From the NCBI GenBank assembly GCA_014607495.2, contig CP053148.1, positions 14,260,001 through 14,324,000 on the forward strand: 64,000 nt of DNA, in the 5' to 3' direction. Numbering within the stretch: position 1 is the stretch's first letter; every line of letters starts with the position of its first letter. This document shows, piece after piece, positions 34,551 through 46,868 of the stretch. The stretch comes from Carposina sasakii (lineage: Eukaryota > Arthropoda > Insecta > Lepidoptera > Carposinidae). The position numbers were made by a program, and so were the translations under genes. The notes under the pieces were generated by a model. It had not been told where the DNA came from, made no database searches, and saw only the letters and a program-made list of their open reading frames with translations.

Positions 34551-36620
34551 ACTATCTAAAACATTATTGCTTTCAAACAAGTCGTGGTCGTATCGTAGTT
34601 AGTTAGTGACACACATATTTTTCAGCTGCTACCAACTTGCCCGGCTCAAAAAAGCGCATGGCTGTTAGTGTGCGAGCTTTAAAAAAAGTTGGTACATGCG
34701 CATTACTGGGTTATTTATTACCCAACCAACCTGAAATATACTCTATCACCGTTATCACTAGACTATTTCCAGGTATCAGACCGGGATGGTGGCAGCTATG
34801 TGAAAATATCGAGTACAGGGCAATCTTTTTATACGTGTGGGCACGTCGTAAACAGAGTGAGGTGCCCTCAAAGTGAAATGCACACATTAAAACTATTTTA
34901 CTGCAAGTGTAGTGGCGTGTACTGGGGTGTATCGGCATGACACCCACGCTTGTATTAAGTCCCTGGATGCAACATCAATATTTTCATTATTAGTCTCGTA
35001 TTTTTCCGATACAGAAAGCCTGTCAATACCATCCATCGATGTAAAATAAAAAAAAGCACGCGGATTGGAAATGAAGTTTTTAGAGCCAAATTTACGAGCT
35101 AATTATTCGTTTAATCCTCTGCCCAGATTTAAGTATTTAAATTATTCTGGCATAGTCTTGTCTTTTATATTCAATGTAGGTACAACAAAAATCTACTTAT
35201 CTAAAATAAAATATTTTCTATTTAATCCCATGGGCTTCCCGTGGACCTGCGCATTGGGATGCGAAACACATATACATAATTCCAGTACACGCAAACACAG
35301 GTAGTTGTCATCCGTGTAACGTAAACATTTAAAGACTCTGATGTAGTTGCGACCTGGCAAGTGCACACATAGTTAGGAATATTTTATGTGTCAAGAATTT
35401 ATTTTATTACCCAGTTATCGGGCAGTTGCGGCGCGGTCCAGGGCTTAAAGTCGAGCTTTGGAAACTGTCACAGCAGTCTTTCATTAACAGGTGGTAACTG
35501 TTGCTCGTAAATAAGTTTAACTTCAGCGAGGACAACTACTTATTTACAATCAGGTAAGATTTTTTTACCTGTTATCATTTCGCCAAGCTCTTGTCTAATT
35601 TTAACCGACTTAAAAAGGGGGAGGTTTCTCAATTCGACCGTATTTTTTTCACTTTCATTGTTCGTCAAATGACACAACCAAAGTTGAAAAATATAAACAC
35701 ATCTTCAAAACATGCATAATTTTAAAAATAAGTTAAATTGGACACACCCACAAAACATAAAAACTAGAAGATTTTGGCATTCATTCAAGGACAAGATGAC
35801 GCGGTTAACATACCTGTAGGTATGTACCACAGTCTTCTTCATACTTTATTTTGCCAACAGTACCTACATAGTGTACCTTTTGTAAACAATTTTTCCTAAC
35901 CTCACCTTAATACGATAACATAAAATCATGGTTTTAAATTATCTCATGATATACTTTTATATAAATAGCTGTGACTTCAAAATGGGGTAGCAGGTTCGCG
36001 AATGATATCATACCGTCATGTTAAGCATAGCGGAGTCAGAAGTAAAATATCAATGACAAGTTACTAACTTATTGCCTATGACAGCGCCCAGTACTTATTC
36101 TTTTTTATTTATTCAGTTAGCCTAAATCAAATTGTAAACGCGGATTGTTAGAAATTCATGGCTTTGTCTTGAAAAATGAGTTCTTCAAGTGACAGTGAAA
36201 ATATAGAATTAACTCGGGCGCAAAATATATTTTGGCTCGGGCGACCTTCCTACTTTGGATCCCTCGCTACGTTCAGGATTCTACTAAAGAATCCCTCGCT
36301 ACTCGTACTCTTGGGATTCTACTGTAGAATCCCTCATTTCGCTCTGGATTCAAAAAGCGCCCTCGCTGTAAAAATATTATTTTGCTCCCTTATGACACAG
36401 TCTACTATTTTATTCCGAAGATAGACAACACTTTCAAGACCTGCTGATATGAGGTTGCTTCTTCAAAGTGTATTTTTATAAATTATGTACTAAGTATTTT
36501 TGAATCAGTTTTTTATTTAATTTTTACATTAAACACTTTTTCGTTTGGCTGTTAAGCTTTAACAGTTGTTTTTTTTAGTTTTATGAGTGGGCCAAGTCGC
36601 CGGAAGAAAAAAATTTAAAA
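34551..36620. other. intergenic region with repeat scraps
   Basis: 35603-35665 ('aaccgacttaaaaagggg') is the end of a widespread insect repeat, and 36010-36100 matches the LINE-like repeat at 16.83 kb. An ORF at 34689-34940 has no family motif. No gene is recognised. Confidence 0.45.
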
Positions 36621-36953
36621 CTAGTGGACGCCCGCGACCCCGTCCGCGTGGACTACAGAAAAAACAAAATGTCGAAATTATTCAGGATAAAAACATTAGC
36701 CTATATGTTAAGTGGGACCTGTAACTATATATTCCAGAAAACTGCATCGAAATTGGTTCAGCTGTTTCTGAGATTAGCGTGCACAAACACACAGACAAAC
36801 CGATAAATAGACAAACCGACAAACAGACAAACAGACAAAAATTCCAAAAATCATTCTTTTGGGTGCTATAATATAATATTATATATAATATTTTTTCTCA
36901 TATATCTTCCATGTACAGACAGCGATCCGTTACATTTTTATTATATGTATAGA
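36621..36953 (-). mobile_element. Helitron-like element, full copy in reverse
   Basis: CTAGTGGACGCCCGCGACCC at the left edge, ending ATTATATGTATAGA, the complement of TCTATACATATAAT. It contains a (gacaaacc)n stretch and all family blocks. Confidence 0.75.
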
Positions 36954-37233
36954 AGATAAATAGACTCGGCAACTGGATCCGTGGGTCGAGATAATTGCGC
37001 GCCCAGTTGCCGGAATCCTCCTGAAATACGGTATATTTCAGTAGGCGCAACATAATTTTCCATCCATTTCTGTAGTTGCGTTTTGTTTACGCATGTTATC
37101 CTTTTACACGCATGCATCGATTATTTGGTCTGATTGTTATTCAATTATTAGTGAGTCTAGGTGCTCTTTAGTCATAATAGGTGTTTGGTGCTACTAATTA
37201 TGATTATGTGATTATTTATTTGACAGCGAACTA

Positions 37234-37745
37234 TACAGGATGTTTTTCGTTGCCACACTTAACAACGGGTACGTACTCTATACATAACGTGACCATTTAT
37301 TTTTTGACTCAAAACGGGACATTGGTTTATAGGTCAAATCATAGGTAGTCAATAAAAAAACACTTTTATAAAGTTATTTATATACAGGATATTTTTTCAT
37401 TGCCACCATTTACGAGAGGTACGTACTCTATAACACGTGAATTAAAGTAAGTTTATTCAATTTTAAAAACTTAACTTTTTCTTGTATTAATATATGACTT
37501 CTAGTATTGGCATTGATGGGAGATTTTTAAAAAAATTTTTTAAAAATCTCCCATCAATGCCAATACTAGAAGTCATATATTAATTGATTTTGATTTTTAA
37601 AACGCAGTCTATTTACTCAACTTTGGACCCTAATATCTTGGAAAACAAACGCTTCCCAGGTATGCTTCCATGGAGAAAAAATATAGTGAAGATGAGGAGA
37701 TTCCGAGAGTTTTCGAGAACGTTGACGATCAAAAAACACCCTGTA
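37234..37745 (+). mobile_element. MITE family B: partial copy followed by a complete copy
   Basis: A first TACAGGATGTTTTTCGTTGC begins at 37234. After 149 bp a second left end, TACAGGATATTTTTTCATTG (37383), starts a copy that runs to CACCCTGTA at 37745. The second copy contains the 100-bp palindrome at 37486-37585. Confidence 0.7.
37486..37585. repeat. 100-bp perfect palindrome inside MITE B
   Basis: ATTAATATATGACTTCTAGT...GGAGATTTTTAAAAAA, a single A, then the exact reverse complement. No mismatch was found by eye. Confidence 0.9.
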
Positions 37746-39769
37746 AACACACTAGATCTTGACAAAATTATTATTTTTTTACTAAGGCGACGTTGCTAAA
37801 AAAATTTTGAGTTCTCATGGTATCTTACTTTTAAACAGTTAAATCGCAGACGTATTTTAATGATTCCAAAAATGATAATATAGGTATATTGGTAACCTAC
37901 TACATAGATATTTATCCACTTAGTTGGTCTCAGTTTCATGCGGTTGATGGCTGGTTATTTATAACTTTACATGCAATATACGTCTTAAAACAGAGGCTTG
38001 CAGAACTAGGTAGAGTTTAGTTGTTTATCAATACCTATAAACTCTAAGCACATTTTTATGTGATGTTTTGGCTTTAATACGTATACTCCTTATATGAAGT
38101 ACAATGGAAAACGCAACGTCTACATTTTTCCAATGAGTCCACTCGGGTAACAGATAGTGATAGTACATATTTTGTTTATTTTTTTGTTGATATGACAATT
38201 ATTTAATTAGAGTTGAGTGATCACGTCACTAGTTGAGTGTGATTGAAGTTAGAATCGGAAATTGATTACTCCAATGATGCAACTCTGTAAGCCAGGCGCA
38301 TATAGTGCTAGTTTTTTTTTATTCAACATCTGTGGGGTAGGTGGTAGTTGTGGGTTGTAGATTCAGTATTAGCTAATAGGATCTAAGTTGGGTAGGTGGT
38401 AGTTATGCGTTGTAGATTTAGTATTAGCTAACAGTAGTTGAATCAATAGTCAAACGAACAGATTCCGTGGAACTGAACCCTAGAAGATATCTTAACTACT
38501 ATTTCAATGAGTAATCAAATCACGTATTTTTGCATTTTTTACTTTTGCACGTGCGTGGCTTTGCCCTAGAGTTGTTCACGTAATTAAAAGACAAATACAC
38601 AATATCAGTTTACATAAATCTAATCATAATCATATCATAACAATAAAATGGCGCAAGTAACTATTAAGTTTTTTAAAGCTCTCCATTTCTTTATCAAGCG
38701 AAAGTTAGAATTAGGTACTTACTTCTGATTTTCTCTACACATCATAAAAATGATCCCTACATAAATAGACCGTATTAGGAGACCGGATTTTCTTTACAAT
38801 ATACTTCATTCTGTGGTATATCTTTAAGTAGTTCACTGTCTTAAATAAATGCATATTATGCGTTCCAACGTGAATAGGTTTCGGAAACATTAAATACTAG
38901 GGTATTTTACTTCCCATCCGGGATAACATTTAGTCAAGTAGCTGCATAATATCAACTTGCTGTAGAGATTACTATCGAATGGTGTCTTTTGACCCTCAAT
39001 TTTTTACGTCGCAATATTTTACAGTAATCTCAGATTCGAAAAAATAGTTTAAAATTTTGTATGAAAGCCTCTAGAAAAATATGGAAGATTATAATATGAG
39101 TTGAGGTATGCAATAATCTCTCTACTTGCACTAGTTTGTCAATTCATTATTAAAAACACGGGTTACAAAGGGATAAACAGCCCTTCGTTACCCGTGTTTC
39201 TAATATTTGGTAAATAAGTACCACAACGTTGTGTATGAGACGAGTAGAAATTATTGAAAATTAGATTATTAATAATGGATTCCCTTCTAGATTATTCGAG
39301 ATCATTAACTGATCAACCTATTTTCCGTCTCCTCCTTCAATACACCTACAGAAAGACGTATTATATTATGGCACATAAATTTACTATGAATTGCATCAGT
39401 GCTTTTTGGGTTAACGATCCGTGCTCAATAAAATGACAATTGTGTTCTATGGACCTATCTCAGCCCCGTACATGTACGACCTTTATAATGAAATCGCAAT
39501 GTATTGAAATTATTTTTACTATAATTCTCTCTAATATCCCACAGTTGAATCACAGATAAAACTAATTTAAAAGAAATCTGAGAACTCTACCTAGAACTGT
39601 ACTTAGCCTAGGTACGCACAGAAATAGTCCGACAAACATTAAAGACATCGACGCATCATCGTCGTCTTCTGGAAATGGTGTAATTATCGTCATCTACCTC
39701 ATGATGGTCAAAATTATGTATCGCACTCGCGTCAACGTTCTAACCTAGGTAATTATAATCATCATCATT
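37746..39769. other. intergenic, no gene recognised
   Basis: AT-rich. There is a hairpin-forming pair 'aaacacgggttacaaaggg' / 'cccttcgttacccgtgttt' at 39155-39210. No coding or repeat signature otherwise. Confidence 0.45.
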
Positions 39770-39930
39770 ATTTACAGCCCTGAGAAGTCCACTGTTGGAC
39801 ATAGGCCTCCCCCAACAACTTCCACTCCGACCGGTCGGAAGCAACATGCATCCAACCGACGCCCGAGACCTTGGCCAGGTCACCCGTCCACCTCGCGGGT
39901 GGCCTGCCCACGCTGCGCTTGCCGATACGT
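39770..39930 (-). repeat. RTE-type LINE 3' end in reverse
   Basis: The minus strand decodes as RIGKRSVGRPPARWTGDLAK, then SDRSEWK...EAYVQQWTSQG, followed by a (gat)n tail. This is the C-terminus of an RTE ORF. Confidence 0.7.
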
Positions 39931-40014
39931 AATTATAATGTGAAATGGAAAATTATTCTCCTACCACAAACTTATTTGTATATTTAGACACCAAATTGTA
40001 TAAGTATGTACTAG

Positions 40015-40145
40015 GTACGTCTTCAGCCTATTGCAGCCCACTGGACGTAGGCCTCTCCCCGTCCCCAAACACGCCACAAGGCTACTACCATAGGGGAATT
40101 TTTCCTATAGTCATCACGCTGGGCAGGCGTATTTGTGGGTGACCA
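40015..40145 (-). repeat. RTE-like 3' tail fragment in reverse
   Basis: 'cagcctattgcagcccactg' then 'gacgtaggcctctccccg', and 'cacgctgggcaggcg' later, as in many copies (50.08, 53.40, 55.44 kb). Confidence 0.55.
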
Positions 40146-40352
40146 TGAGTACGTAGGTACTGGAAAATTTCCATTGCCAATAAAAGTATAACGCGCATAG
40201 TTGGTATATACTTACTACCGTATTTAAATTTACCAACGGTATTAATTCACACCTACGAACTAGAAATTTTACCGCCATCTTTAGAGTTCCATAGCCAAAT
40301 GACAACAACGGAAAAGTATTTTAAATATGTCATTACAGACAATTTAAACTAA

Positions 40353-41110
40353 TCTCTCAGCGACAGTGGGATGAGCCGCATTGCGCTTTGGTACGGAAAG
40401 AGCTAATACAAACGTCATCCAATATCGCAGAGCGCGCTCGTCTACTAGCTGTCGGAGAGTGGGAATCGGGACTATGGCTGCAAGCCCTACCATCACTGCA
40501 TACGGGTACCATGCTGGACAGAACCACATTCCGGATAGCTGCTTCGCTTCGTCTCGGGGCCCCCGTAACAGTCCACCATATCTGCCAGTACGGGGACAGC
40601 GTGGGTCAACTTGGTCACCACGGTCTTTCATGCATAAGCAGCTTAGGCTGCCTCCCAAGGCATGCAAACTTAAATGAATCGATCCGTCGGGCCCTTGAAA
40701 GTCAACGCGCCGGCAATCTTGGAGCCCAGAGGCCCAGCGCGTGACGATGGGAAAAGGCCCGAAGGTATGACGCTAGTGCCTTGGGAGATGGGCTGACCGC
40801 TTGTGTGCACTTGCTGCGTCCCACATCCGGTGCTGCAGCATGCTCAGCCGAAAACGCCAAGCGCCGCAGATATGCAGGGCTTCCAGGAGACTACGAGTAC
40901 ATGTTTGTGCCGTTTGGCGTCGAGACACTGGGACCGTGGGGACCAGGCGCCCATCGCCTCTACCGGGAAATTTCCAATAAATTACGCGAAAGCTCCCGTG
41001 ACCAGAATGCTGGTCTCTTTTTTGCGCAAAAAATTAGCATTGCCATACAACGTAATAATGCTGCCAGCATTCTGGGCACCCTCCGGGTAGAAGGCAACTT
41101 TGTAAATATA
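40353..41110 (+). mobile_element. retroelement fragment, C-terminal ORF part (GHHGLSC type)
   Basis: Reads LSQRQWDEPHCALVRKELIQ, then WLQALPSLHTGTMLDRTTFR, GHHGLSC...[14 protein letters not shown] and, after at least one frameshift near 40.74 kb, VPFGVETLGPWG and KISIAIQRNNAASILGTL. The Cys/His cluster with GHHGLSC and the RH..LN motif recurs in many arthropod retroelements downstream of an RT with a YLDDG box. A fragment with that RT lies at 46.9 kb, and a tail piece at 49.25 kb. Non-functional. Confidence 0.65.
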
Positions 41111-41573
41111 TTTAATTTCGTGTAAGTAGGTTAAATTAGTTTTTAGGTTTATAGGTATATAATGTAGTTAGTACTCGTATTATAAAACCTAAAAGAATTT
41201 AAAAAAAAAAACAATTGAATAAATACGCAATCACAACAGTGATGACAAATGAAAATAAGATATACATATTATGTTGCTTTACATAGAAAACGGTACTTAC
41301 ATTTTTGAAAAACTTTAACTAGAAAATTTTGGATGGCCTATCGCTTTTGCCATAGATTAATAAGGATGTAGAACGTCATGTTTCCAGTAATTTACCGCAA
41401 GGCAAGAGTTGGAGATTTGTTTCGCCTAAAATAATCTTCCGCTATCAAATATTTGGGTCGCTCGATCAGCCTCGGGATGGTCGCTGTGACGGTCACGCAG
41501 GATTTAATAGGAAAGTCGGTGCCACCATTGTATCTTTTAACTGGACCTGATTGTTAGCCGTTTTTATTGGCTA
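41111..41573. other. intergenic, nothing recognised
   Basis: AT-rich sequence between the retroelement fragment and the Helitron pair. Confidence 0.5.
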
Positions 41574-42533
41574 CTAGTGGACGCCCGCGACTCCGTCCGC
41601 GTGGACTACAGAAAAAAAAATGTCGAAATTATCCGGGATAAAAACATTTTCCCGGGATAAAAAGTAGCCTATATGTTAAGTGGGACCTGTCACAATATAT
41701 TCCTGAAAACTGCACCGAAATCGGTTAAGCCGTTCCTGAGATTAGCGTGCACAAACGCACAGACAGTCCCTTCCCGTGGGAATTTCGGGAAATCAATTCT
41801 TAGTGCTTCCCCGCAGTCTCCGATTTTAGCTTCACATGTACAGCGGTTTTTGTAAAAAAATTGAATTCCCGTTAGTCCCCTTCCCGTGGGAATTTCGGGA
41901 AATTCGTTCTTAGCGCTCCCTCGCAGTCCCTAATGAACGTACAGGTCTAATTTCGAATTCATATGTATCGCGCTTGTCGTAAAAAAATGAATTCCCGTTT
42001 GTCCCCTTCCCGTGGGAGTTTCGAGAAATCCGTTCCTAGTGCTTCCTCGGGGTCCCAAATAAACAAATATGCCCAACTTAAGATTCATATGTGTAACCGT
42101 TTTCATAAAAAATAATTAATTCCCGTGGGAATTTCGGGAAATTCGTCCTTAGTGCTTACTTGCAGTCCCTAATGAACATCTATGCCCAATTTCAGCTTAA
42201 TATGTATAGCGGTTTTCGTAAAAATTATGAATTCCCGTTTGTCCCCTTCCCGTGGGAATTTCGGGAAATCCGTTTTTAGTCCTCCCTTGCTCTCCCCAAT
42301 GAACATATATGCCCGATTTCAGCTTCATATGTATAGTGGTTTTCGTAAAAAATATAGAATTCCCGTTTGTCGCCTTCCCGTGGGAATATCGGGAAATTCT
42401 TATAGCCTATGTTCATCCAGGTCCTATAAGGATTCTAACGGTGAAAGAATTTTTAAAATCGGTCCAGTAGTTTTTGAGCCTATTCATTACAACCAAACAA
42501 ACAAAGTTTTCCTCTTTATAATATTAGTGTAGA
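41574..42533 (-). mobile_element. Helitron-like element with internal tandem array (left partner)
   Basis: Reverse orientation: the 3' end CTAG|T faces left at 41574-41577, and the 5' end (complement of A|TCTACACTAATATTATAAAG) lies at 42533. It carries the family's 3' block up to 41765, then about six units of the repeat of about 120 bp. Confidence 0.75.
41766..42410 (-). repeat. tandem array, about 120-bp unit, left copy
   Basis: Units start near 41768, 41879, 42004, 42122, 42243 and 42372, each with 'ccttcccgtgggaatttcgg'. A 'gcttcatatgtatagcggtt' block follows in most units. Unit spacing is 110-130 bp. Confidence 0.8.
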
Positions 42534-42980
42534 TGTAATGTATAACAGTGCATTTATAATTAAATTTCACCATCAGTAGACATTTTTTTAGGTTGGTTTA
42601 CGGGTTCGTTTAAATGCCCTGAATTTTTAAATGAAATATCGTTCACTAGAAAATTTTAAAAATATATAGGTACTTTATAGGGTGTTTGTGTTTGTGACAG
42701 CCAGGCAAATATTGATACCATGACTTCAGATCATGATTCTGAGGCGGAAAACACTGAAAATTTTCGCAGGAAAATTCCGAAATTTTTCGACATTTTTTCA
42801 TATTTTCAGGAAAAAAAAATTTAGTTCGTTTCATTAGGCCTCAAATAATAAATAACGCAAAAATAAAATTTAAATCAAAAGATGATTTAAAAAAAAAGTC
42901 GCCCTCAAAAATGTTTAAAAAACTGATCAACCCTAATGGAGAGTCACAAGTGATCCAAAAAACAGAAATGTATCACACAA
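42534..42980. other. 447-bp spacer between the two Helitron copies
   Basis: Contains 'gtgacagccaggcaaatatt' near 42695, the terminal motif of another MITE family also seen at 44.08-44.11 and 62.66 kb. No gene. Confidence 0.5.
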
Positions 42981-43923
42981 TCTACACTAATATTATAAAG
43001 AGGAAAACTTTGTTTGTCTGGTAATGAATAGGCTCAAAAACTACTGGACCGATTTCAAAAATTCTTTCATCGTTAGAATCCTTATTGGACCTAGATGAAC
43101 ATACCTAGGCTATAAGAATTTCCTGATATTCCCATGGGAAGGCCACCAACGGGAATTCTTTATTTTTTACGAAAACCGCTATACATATGAAGCTGAAATC
43201 GGGCATATATGTTCATTTGGGACAACGAGGGAGGACTAAAAACGAATTTCCCGAAATTCCTACGGGAAGGAGACAAACGGGAATTCATAATTTTTACGAA
43301 AACCGCTATACATATGAAGCTGAAATTGGGCATATATGTTCATTAGGGACTGCGAGGAAGCACTAAGAACGGATTTCCCGAAATTTCCACGTGAAGGGGA
43401 CCAACGGGAATCAATTATTTTTTACGTAAACGGTTACACATATGAATCTGAAGTTGGGCATATATGATTATTTGGGACCCCGAGGAAACACTAGGAACGG
43501 ATTTCCCGAAATTCCCACGGGATACATTTGAATTCGAAATTAGACCTGTACGCTCATTAGGGACTGCGAGGGAGCGTTAAGAACGGATTTCCCGAAATTC
43601 CCACAGGAAGGGGACCAACGGGAATTCCAAATTTTTACGAACACCGCTATTTGTATGAAGCTGAAATCGGATTAGGGACTACGAGGAAGCACTAAGAATG
43701 GATTTCCCGAAATTCCCACGGGAAGGGACTGTCTGTGCGTTTGTGCACGCTAATCTCAGGAACAGCTGAATCGATTTCGATGCAGTTTTCAGGAATATAT
43801 TCTGACAGGTCCCACTTAACATATAGGCTACTTTTTATCCCGGGAAAATGTTTTTATCCCGGATAATTTCGACATTTTGTTTTTTCTGTAGTCCACGCGG
43901 ACGGAGTCGCGGGCGTCCACTAG
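42981..43923 (+). mobile_element. Helitron-like element with internal tandem array (right partner)
   Basis: 5' end A|TCTACACTAATATTATAAAG at 42981, 3' end GGGCGTCCACTAG|T at 43923. It has the same blocks as the left partner in opposite orientation, so the pair forms an inverted duplication with arms of about 950 bp. Confidence 0.78.
43125..43736 (+). repeat. tandem array, about 120-bp unit, right copy
   Basis: Units with 'gatttcccgaaattcccacg' recur at about 43130, 43250, 43375, 43505, 43590 and 43705, alternating with 'ccgctatacatatgaagctg'. Inverse of the left array. Confidence 0.8.
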
Positions 43924-46868
43924 TAACCAATAAGCCCATTTTATTAGTCACAGGATCGCTCGATACAATTGGCGCGGAGAGCAAAGATTACCTACTGATA
44001 ATCAAATCAAAAATACATTTCCTGCGAGTAATAACACTGTCGTATAACTCAACAAAACGGTACTTGTTCAGCATTTCAATATTTGCCTGGCTGTCACCTA
44101 CACCCTGTATGTGTAGGTTAGGTACATTTTCTAAACACGATTTCGATCTCGAAGAGAGGTTTCCAAAGATCCTTGTCTTAAACAATTGACTATTTTATCA
44201 GTGAACTTTCTTCCAGCAATCAGGTACGCATAGATAATTATAATCAGTCACCTTAATAGGATATCTATGTAAGTACTTTGGAGCAGAGTCAAGAAGACAA
44301 CCCAGAGGCGTCTAAATTTATTTCACGTCGAAAATATGTTTACTATACAGTTTAGCAAGTACCCGATTATTGGCCTCTCGGAAGACAGCAGAAGCGTCAG
44401 ACGTTCTGAGTGATCGCTCATAAATGTTGCCAAAAATATTTACATAATCGGTACAGGGAACCGCGTTTTATGCCACCTCTACATTAAGCGTATCGTCTTA
44501 AAATTATCCCATAAAGGTTTTGTAACTAAAAATGATGGAATTTGAGGTAATTGTAATAAAGAGTTAGCTGAATCGAGGATGCAATTTCGGTGGCGATTAG
44601 AACATAGTAGGGTTTTATTTGAAAATGGCACTCTTATATACCGACGAACCATAGTAAAATTGAATAATAATAAGATGAGCTGGGTAAAATCTTAGGCCAT
44701 ATAAAAAGGAAAGTGAAAATGTGTACCCTGATTTGGAGCCAACCTGACAAGGTCCTGACGAACTAAGACTTGCATCCGAATTCTTCATTACAGTTTCACC
44801 TAAAAATAGTTTTATCCATGGTCGTAATCAATCAGGACCGTGAACTTGACGGTAACAATTTTATATTAACGCAGTTGTTTGTGGAAATCGTAAACAAACT
44901 GACCTTACACCCCTCTTTAGTAGCTTCGAGACGTGAAAATGTTAAGTTAGTGTAAATTCTCCGTAACTCTCCTCTTATAGGACATATTGCAAAGTTCTAG
45001 TACTCGTACCTACTGCGAGTAATAAGTTACTTTCGGTATTTACAGTGATGTGGCAATGTTGACTATACTTACTCACGACGTGCGAATTTTGCTTTTGTTT
45101 TTGGCAACTTTAACCTTCAACGATGCAATGTTTACTGGGAGTGATTAGCTGAGATCTATTCGTAAAAAATGGCTTCTTAATTTTTGCTGCTGTTGGTGTT
45201 ATGATATGAAGTAGAATTTGTATTAGAAATATCTTTCATTGTCACACTATATCACATTTTCATAGTTGGCCACAGTATTCAGTTAAAATTATACCTCTTT
45301 CCTTGTGATTAAGATGTAGGTACCTAAAAATGAGTCTAAATGTGGCTCTTCGATCGCATACTAGTCCCCAAAGGCACTGCATCTGCTCTACAATACTATT
45401 AGGATAGTGGACCGAATGATCCGTGCTGGCTGCGGCACAAAGGTTTAGCCGTCACGCCGCCTGGGTCGACCTTGCTCTACCGGAAATCTCCACATTTACA
45501 CTACAGACCAGATTTGATTGAATTGAGGTTGGACGCAATAGCTCCATCTGCAAATGCTACATAGTAGAAAACCAAAATCTGTCTTTCTGAGAAAATGCTA
45601 TTTGTTAAGTAGCTTAAGTTATCTTTTCTTTATTAAATTTACATATTACATGATTAGCTCTGCTGTACAAGGTGCCAGAAATTGTGAGTTTGTAATATGT
45701 TTAGTACCTATCTCAATTAATTATAGGATAGCATGATGCAAAATCTTGCCCAACTAAGAAAATGCGATAAGATTTATGAAATCCTATGAAAACATAGGTA
45801 TGCGAATTAACGTAACAAATTGTGACTAAGCGAAGCGACGTTACGCCATTGCAAATCACTGCTTTACCTAACATAAAACTCATAACTTATTCAGTAACTC
45901 TCAGTTCGCTCAAATCATTGCCACTTCAGGCCAAAGTGCCTCAGACCTTCCTTATTACAGCAAACGACAAGGTCAATGTAATCAGTCAGTGGACCGATAC
46001 TCACGCGCAATTTGCTACGAGCACCGATGCTGCGCGCGCGCTGTTAAACGAATTGATTTGACATAATATATCAGACGCTTCCTCGACTGTGAGCTGGAAT
46101 GTGTAGCTACATTATGATCATCGATAGTTAGTGCAATGATCGTGAGAAGAACACTGCGTATATATTTATAGACTAGCCTTCCGTGTGCAAACTAAATGCA
46201 TGGGATATATTTAGATTACTTTGAGTCCTCTTTGCGGTTACATAGACCGATGGTATTGTAAACATCATGGCCGATTACGATTAGCCGTGACGACTTTATT
46301 CGTGTTTTTACTTAGAAAAATAAATTAAGGGTGTACCAGAGAATATACAATACCGCAATAGAATCTCTTGTTATTTTCCTGGAAGTACAGATTTTGCACT
46401 TAAAGGTCCTTTCTAGATACATCAGTGAAGAGACAAGTTTCTCAGCTATGGATGTCCTTTATACAGTTTTGTGTGTTTTGAAGGTTTCAATTGAGATGAT
46501 TTTGAATATTATCCTTACTCAAAGGACTCAACATAATCGGCACGTGATTTCATAAAAATAATAAAATTATAATATTAACCATAACAAAAGTTTTCATTGA
46601 CAAAATATCGGTCGAGGTAAAGAGGGGTAGGTGACGTCACCGTCTGGAAGCCCCGGCTTGTGGCGCCAATGTCGGGGGTCGAAATGGGAGGAATAATATG
46701 TTAAACGCAGAATATGATTTTATGAAACTACTATAGGTAATTCTTGCGACTCAATCCGCGACTATACCAGAACTACTGCAGTTCGCCAGACGCTGTATTG
46801 TGAAAATGCGAAAATAGATAGACTTATAGCTATTTTATTTTATTCGGCAAACAAACATAGTTATACAC
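43924..46868. other. 3-kb intergenic stretch without recognisable gene
   Basis: 44081-44109 is a MITE end ('atttgcctggctgtcaccta', 'caccctgta'). The ORFs at 45822-46061 and 46331-46555 show no family motif. 46620-46690 is a GC-richer patch of unknown origin. Confidence 0.4.

Noticed and set aside
34689..34940. Cys-containing plus-strand ORF (CGHVVNRVRCP)
   Set aside because: Looks faintly zinc-finger-like, but the spacing fits no family and overlapping frames are equally open.
41766..42410. CRISPR array
   Set aside because: The repeated units are long (about 120 bp), imperfect and without spacers, and the genome is eukaryotic; they are minisatellite units inside a Helitron.
45822..46061. 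79-codon ORF
   Set aside because: No family motif, no splice signals in keeping, overlapping AT-rich sequence.
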